In this document: piece by piece, positions 6,199-10,208 of the stretch
How positions within the stretch are numbered: the first letter of the stretch is position 1
Layout of the letters: each line of letters opens with the position of its first letter
From: a candidate division NPL-UPA2 bacterium
GTDB taxonomy: Bacteria; Bacillota; UBA994
DNA: 10,208 nucleotides
NCBI GenBank assembly: GCA_018725205.1
Contig: QLUB01000070.1
Coordinates: 1 to 10,208, forward strand
Direction of reading: 5' to 3'
Notes under the pieces: model-generated
What the model was told of the DNA's origin: nothing
What the model saw: the letters and a program-made list of their open reading frames with translations, nothing else
The model's database searches: none
Position numbers and translations under genes: made by a program

Positions 6199-7733
6199 TC
6201 AATAATACCTTTCCGACGCAAATATTTCGATCTCGGACGGCGAAACGACGGGTTGCATCGCCTTGAACGCGGCGGCGTCAAAGACGCGCATAGGGTTGAT
6301 CGCGTCCTTCAATGCCTCCGCTGTTATCCAATCGCTATTCCAGAGGACCGTTTTCTTGCCCATCACGAGCCCACAAAGTTTTTCCACGTAGTCATGATGA
6401 AAATCATAAAAATGTCCGATCCGCTGAAGCCAGACCTCCATCAGCCCCGTGTTTGGAAGCTTCGACAGTTTCTTGTGAAGAATCTCGAGAACCAGCGCAC
6501 GCTCCTCCTTGTTTTCGAGAAGGCATAACAGACGGCTTACAATAGCCGCGCATACCGGGAAGGTTCGAGGACTGTTATACGCGATGTCCACAGCTATGCT
6601 GATCAAGACACGTGGGTTTTGAGGGTGCTTCACTAGGCATAAGCGTTTATGGAAATGCGTCAGGGCTCTCAACAGGCTTCCAGCATTCGGATAGTCGAGT
6701 CCATGCGCATGGATGACGAGGAGATGCTTCTGCAAGTTCGCGTCACCCTGGCGTCCGCGTAACCATGCCCGCTTATCGGGCTTCAACGAACTGCTGATGA
6801 CGGACTGCGACCCAGTCGTCTTTGATGTATTCAGTTTCAAGCCCAACCCGAACAGAACTTCCGTAAGTGCTTTAAGGATTGCTTCCCCGACCTGGGGGTT
6901 GTTTACAAACACCCGATAGTCGTCGCGATAACGGAGAATCCGGTACTCTTTAATGCTCGCACTCTTAAGCTTATCGCTCAATTGCATATCCGCATAGCCG
7001 AGTACCATTTCGGCAATAAAGTCCATGAGAGATGACCCCTGCGGGATGCCGTTCGTCTGTCCATGGCACATGTCCTGGATATGCCAATCAATGACGTTCC
7101 CAATGAGCGTTGCATCCCTTCGGTGGCTCTTGGCGACTTCTTTTTCGTGAAGCGCCCAAGCGATAGAATGCGTGTAGATCGAGGCGTAGCAGTCGGTGAT
7201 GTCGGCGCGGAAGACGTACTCATACTCCATTGCAAGCTCAATGGATTGCTGCTCGATTCCCTGCCACCACTGGAGAATTTGGGCTGCCCTATCCTTCCGC
7301 TTGGGCACCGCCTGAACTGGCATGCTTAGGCAGGCGAAGTGCTCCAGTTCGCTGAACCGATTGAGCCGTTCAAGGATTATGTCCCATTGTTTCGGTGCGG
7401 TCAGGTGATTCACAAGGGAGACATACAGCGCCGGATGGATGAGTTGAAACGGACGCCAAGCATAACGCCCGTCCTTGTTCGATAGCAGTGAGTAGTTTAC
7501 TTCTTCATGTTGGCGAGGTCTGTTGGACAAATTGGCAAGGCACTTGCCCTTCAACTCCTTGGCAACGGCTGACAGCATTGCGCCAAATTGAAAGTAAAGA
7601 GGCAGGTCGACGCTACAGTAGCTCTCCGTCTTAAGAAAGAAGGCCCGAGCTAGAGTCGGTGTCATCTCAAGCACTGAACGCTCTTTGACCTCTTCGGCCT
7701 TGGTCTTGGATCGACCTTTCGGGCGTTTGGCCA

Positions 7734-7734
<1 letters not shown>
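6199..7734 (-). CDS. Reverse transcriptase of the Abi/UG (DRT-like) type with YRDD active site
   Basis: This 511-residue protein is an RNA-directed DNA polymerase. Visible motifs are motif A, RADITDCY (176-183; catalytic D178), NGIPQGSSLMDFIAE (228-242), the catalytic YRDD box (269-272; D271, D272) in RILRYRDDYRVF, and GLKLNTSKT (298-306). A ~170-residue, apparently all-helical extension follows. This architecture fits the 'unknown group'/Abi/DRT reverse transcriptases that act in phage defence, not group II intron or retron enzymes: there is no maturase domain, and no room for an msr-msd RNA, because hsdS ends 1 nt inside the start and the hsdR stub begins 1 nt after the stop. The usual box is YxDD with A or V at x; Arg is uncommon. 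Start ATG 7734 has GGAGG 8 nt upstream. GTG 7743 is a weaker alternative. I cannot name the DRT class. Confidence 0.9.
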
Positions 7735-8976
<1,242 letters not shown>

Positions 8977-8987
<11 letters not shown>

Positions 8988-9096
8988 ACCCAATGGTCTC
9001 CCGTCTGCCATGCCAGCACAGGCAGGCCGGATTAGCCCCAATGAACTTACCAAGCCGTTTCGATTTTTTAGTTTGTTCGTAGAATACAGTAGTCAT
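8977..9096 (-). pseudogene. Second small ORF (39 codons), a 5' stub related to the ORF at 10168
   Basis: ATG at 9096 has AAAGG 9 nt upstream. The peptide starts MTTVFYEQTKKSKRLGKF, matching the start of the 30-codon ORF at 10168. It then changes to a cysteine- and glycine-rich tail and stops at TGA 8979-8977, just inside hsdS. Homology of the first ~17 residues followed by unrelated sequence fits a truncated gene start that now acts at most as a leader. Because it overlaps the hsdS start by 11 nt, its translation could couple to hsdS. The identity of the parent gene is unknown. Confidence 0.45.
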
Positions 9097-9116
9097 TATC
9101 TATCGCCTTTCTTTCT
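9036..9116 (-). repeat. Downstream copy of the ~80-bp imperfect direct repeat
   Basis: This is the second copy of the junction at 10108-10188. It preserves the A/G-rich ribosome-binding stretch, the TAATG stop/start overlap (9098-9094) and the start of the small ORF. The retained stop/start geometry shows a duplicated gene boundary, not chance similarity of two ribosome-binding sites. The divergence is too great for a fresh tandem duplication, so the copies either separated long ago or came from different lineages. Confidence 0.6.
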
Positions 9117-9206
9117 ATGGTTTGCTGCAACTCGTTGACGTTGTAACGGGTGACTTGGTATAATTGCGTGCGAGTATGCCCTTACACAATTGCATTGCAC
9201 GCCTGT
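9117..9206. other. Short intergenic spacer with no supported gene
   Basis: This 90-nt stretch follows the stop of the 282-residue protein. On the minus strand, the frame that enters the second hsdM-like tail reads RQRVAANHRKKGDR before TAA at 9098. The last residues resemble the RRKKGDK tail at 10168, so the end of this spacer may hold decayed hsdM sequence. I see no terminator hairpin and no clear promoter. Confidence 0.4.
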
Positions 9207-10055
9207 TCATTGTTTTTTGCCAGCCAGAACAAGGAATACGGCTGTCATGGCTATGGCTGCTTTTGCATCTTCTACCTCCCACTTTATTGAGGACGAAGTT
9301 GTATCTCCATGATGGGCAGGATGGAATAGCGTTTTTACCGCATCTTGAATGTTCCAGAACCGTTCGTCTTTGCTCCATGACTCTTTAGCATTGTTTTTTG
9401 GTTTGCTTAATTTATCGTTTGTGACAGCGGACAGTGATTCTATAACTTTCCGGCATTCGGCAACGGCGCTTTCAAAATTTCTATGCAACAGATGTTCCTG
9501 CGCACACCGGAAGTACCGCACTGCCTCTGACAACGAGGGATCGGTATTGTCCCTAGGTACGGGTATTTCCAAAAGTATTGTTTGCTGATAATTTAATTGA
9601 TTAAGGATTTCAAGCCATTCACTCTGATTGGTGCGGTGCAAAAGACTGACTTGCACTGGTTGGATATGCTTCACATCGCATTTGGCGAATGCTATTCCGT
9701 GCAAGGTTATTTCAAAATCTAAAACCTCTTCGGTTCTGATCTTTTCTATTGCTTCAATACGGCTTGTATCCAATTCAACAACAAGTGTGATTGTTTTTTG
9801 GTACGTATAAGCAGAGGTTGAAAGAATTGTTTCCGCATCGCGTGATCTTAAACAACCCAAGTTTTTTCCACATACACGCAAATCGCCTCTAAAATTTGTT
9901 ATTATAACCGTATCCTTTATATGTTCATTAGGGACAACACTTGCTTCAACTTGTGCTGTGAGCCGATGAAAACCAAGCCCTGGCTCACCACGAAGTGTTT
10001 TCCATTCAAGATTTGCAAGGATATGTCTACCGTCCCAATTTAAAGAGACACCCAT
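9207..10055 (-). CDS. Unrecognised 282-residue protein with a helical, HEPN-like C-terminal part
   Basis: I chose ATG 10055 because AAAGGAGGT lies 7 nt upstream. A longer TTG start at 10112 has no such site and overlaps the small ORF. I recognise no family. Residues ~1-170 look rich in beta strands (VNEHIKDTVIITNF-like alternation, TITLVVELD, QTILLEIPVP). Residues ~175-280 look all-helical, with AVRYFRCAQEHLLHRNFESAVAECRKVIESL in spirit a HEPN- or TPR-like helical pair, then LFHPAHHG at 243-250 and a hydrophobic final helix. A canonical HEPN R-x4-6-H catalytic motif is not evident. There is no signal peptide. The gene is clearly more AT-rich than hsdS or herA and sits between direct repeats, so I infer it was acquired separately. 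A defence role is suggested only by the location. Confidence 0.75.
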   Translation of the reverse strand: MGVSLNWDGRHILANLEWKTLRGEPGLGFHRLTAQVEASVVPNEHIKDTVIITNFRGDLRVCGKNLGCLRSRDAETILSTSAYTYQKTITLVVELDTSRIEAIEKIRTEEVLDFEITLHGIAFAKCDVKHIQPVQVSLLHRTNQSEWLEILNQLNYQQTILLEIPVPRDNTDPSLSEAVRYFRCAQEHLLHRNFESAVAECRKVIESLSAVTNDKLSKPKNNAKESWSKDERFWNIQDAVKTLFHPAHHGDTTSSSIKWEVEDAKAAIAMTAVFLVLAGKKQ

Positions 10056-10075
10056 ACCAAAGACCTCCTTTAATT

Positions 10076-10168
10076 TTATCTGCCATATCTGACCTCCTCC
10101 ATGTTGACCCAAGTAAGCTTATCTAGCCGGGTGGATTCTTTGGTCTGTTCGCGTAGTTCCGCGGTCAT
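10076..10168 (-). CDS. Small 30-codon ORF overlapping the hsdM stop; possibly the truncated start of a lost gene
   Basis: ATG at 10168 overlaps the upstream TAA as TAATG, and AAAGG lies about 9 nt upstream, so translation is plausible. The peptide begins MTAELREQTKESTRLDKLTW and stops at TAA 10078-10076, 20 nt before the next gene's ATG. I do not recognise it. The first ~17 residues match a second small ORF at 9096 (MTTVFYEQTKKSKRLGKF), so this start belongs to a real gene family, but both copies become unrelated soon afterwards. The simplest reading is that both are 5' stubs of one original gene that lay between hsdM and hsdS. A short coupling ORF is the alternative. Confidence 0.45.
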   Translation of the reverse strand: MTAELREQTKESTRLDKLTWVNMEEVRYGR

Positions 10169-10188
10169 TACTTATCGCCTTTCTTTCT
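10108..10188 (-). repeat. Upstream copy of an ~80-bp imperfect direct repeat (hsdM end / small-ORF start)
   Basis: Read on the minus strand, this copy starts AGAAAGAAAGGCGATAAGTA, continues ATGAC, and carries the start of the 30-codon ORF. The copy at 9036-9116 starts AGAAAGAAAGGCGATAGATA and also continues ATGAC, giving two differences in the first 25 nt. Similarity continues, weaker, for about 55 nt through codons for EQTK-S-RL-K. The two copies bracket exactly one gene, that of the 282-residue protein. Confidence 0.6.
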
Positions 10189-10208
10189 GCGGCTTGGCTT
10201 TTTTGTCG
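10168..10208 (-). CDS. hsdM: Probable C-terminal end of type I methyltransferase HsdM (partial, cut by window edge)
   Basis: The frame entering the window at its right edge reads TKKPSRRKKGDK and stops at TAA (10170-10168). The TAA overlaps the next ATG as TAATG. Only 12 residues are visible and none is diagnostic. The hsdM assignment rests on position, since hsdM normally precedes hsdS in type I operons, and on the basic, lysine-rich tail. A near copy of the same tail and TAATG junction occurs at 9096-9116. HsdM would be the adenine-N6 methyltransferase subunit. Identity is an inference from context. Confidence 0.4.
   Translation of the reverse strand, partial: TKKPSRRKKGDK

Noticed and set aside
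9000..9040. GCCTGCCTGTGC...GGCATGGCAGAC palindrome-like stretch before hsdS as a mobile-element end
   Set aside because: The arms are short and imperfect, no partner copy exists in the window, and no transposase gene is near.

Overview
The window is a defence locus with every supportable gene on the minus strand, so the genes read from position 10208 down to 1. It looks like a type I restriction-modification (hsd) operon that has collected other antiviral genes. The sequence suggests a proteobacterium: Shine-Dalgarno sites are good, gene packing is tight, GC content is moderately high but mosaic, and there is a REP-like palindrome of a kind common in gamma- and betaproteobacteria. No gene gives a species.

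Layout in transcription order. (a) 10208-10168: the last codons of a probable hsdM, whose TAA overlaps the ATG of a 30-codon ORF (10168-10076). (b) 10055-9207: an AT-rich gene for an unrecognised 282-residue protein. (c) 9116-8977: an imperfect second copy of the hsdM-end/small-ORF-start junction. The unknown gene therefore lies between two direct repeats of about 80 bp. (d) 8987-7734: an intact hsdS. (e) 7734-6199: a reverse transcriptase of the non-retron, Abi/DRT (UG) kind with a YRDD active site, overlapping hsdS by 1 nt. (f) 6197-5922: an hsdR gene that keeps only its first ~60 codons. (g) 5853-4474 and 4484-2289: an overlapping SIR2-HerA pair. (h) 2292-2150: a second hsdR N-terminal fragment, joined at 2149-2042 to an hsdS C-terminal fragment. 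(i) 1958-180: a DUF262/HNH (GmrSD-like) protein. (j) 183-1: a third hsdR start, with a TGA in place of a conserved Trp codon, an in-frame 30-bp duplication and a REP-like palindrome. It runs off the window.

The main observation is the repeated pattern. Each of the three modules between hsdS and hsdR (RT, SIR2-HerA, DUF262) is followed within 1 nt or by a 4-nt overlap by the start of a different, diverged hsdR. All three are truncated or disabled. I infer that the hsdS-hsdR interval, and separately the hsdM-hsdS boundary, has served as a docking place where cassettes arrived one after another, each leaving a stub of the host gene as a scar. No complete HsdR is encoded here. Restriction may be lost unless the hsdR starting at 183 is functional or another copy exists. 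The likely active defence proteins are the RT, SIR2-HerA, the DUF262 protein and possibly the 282-residue protein.
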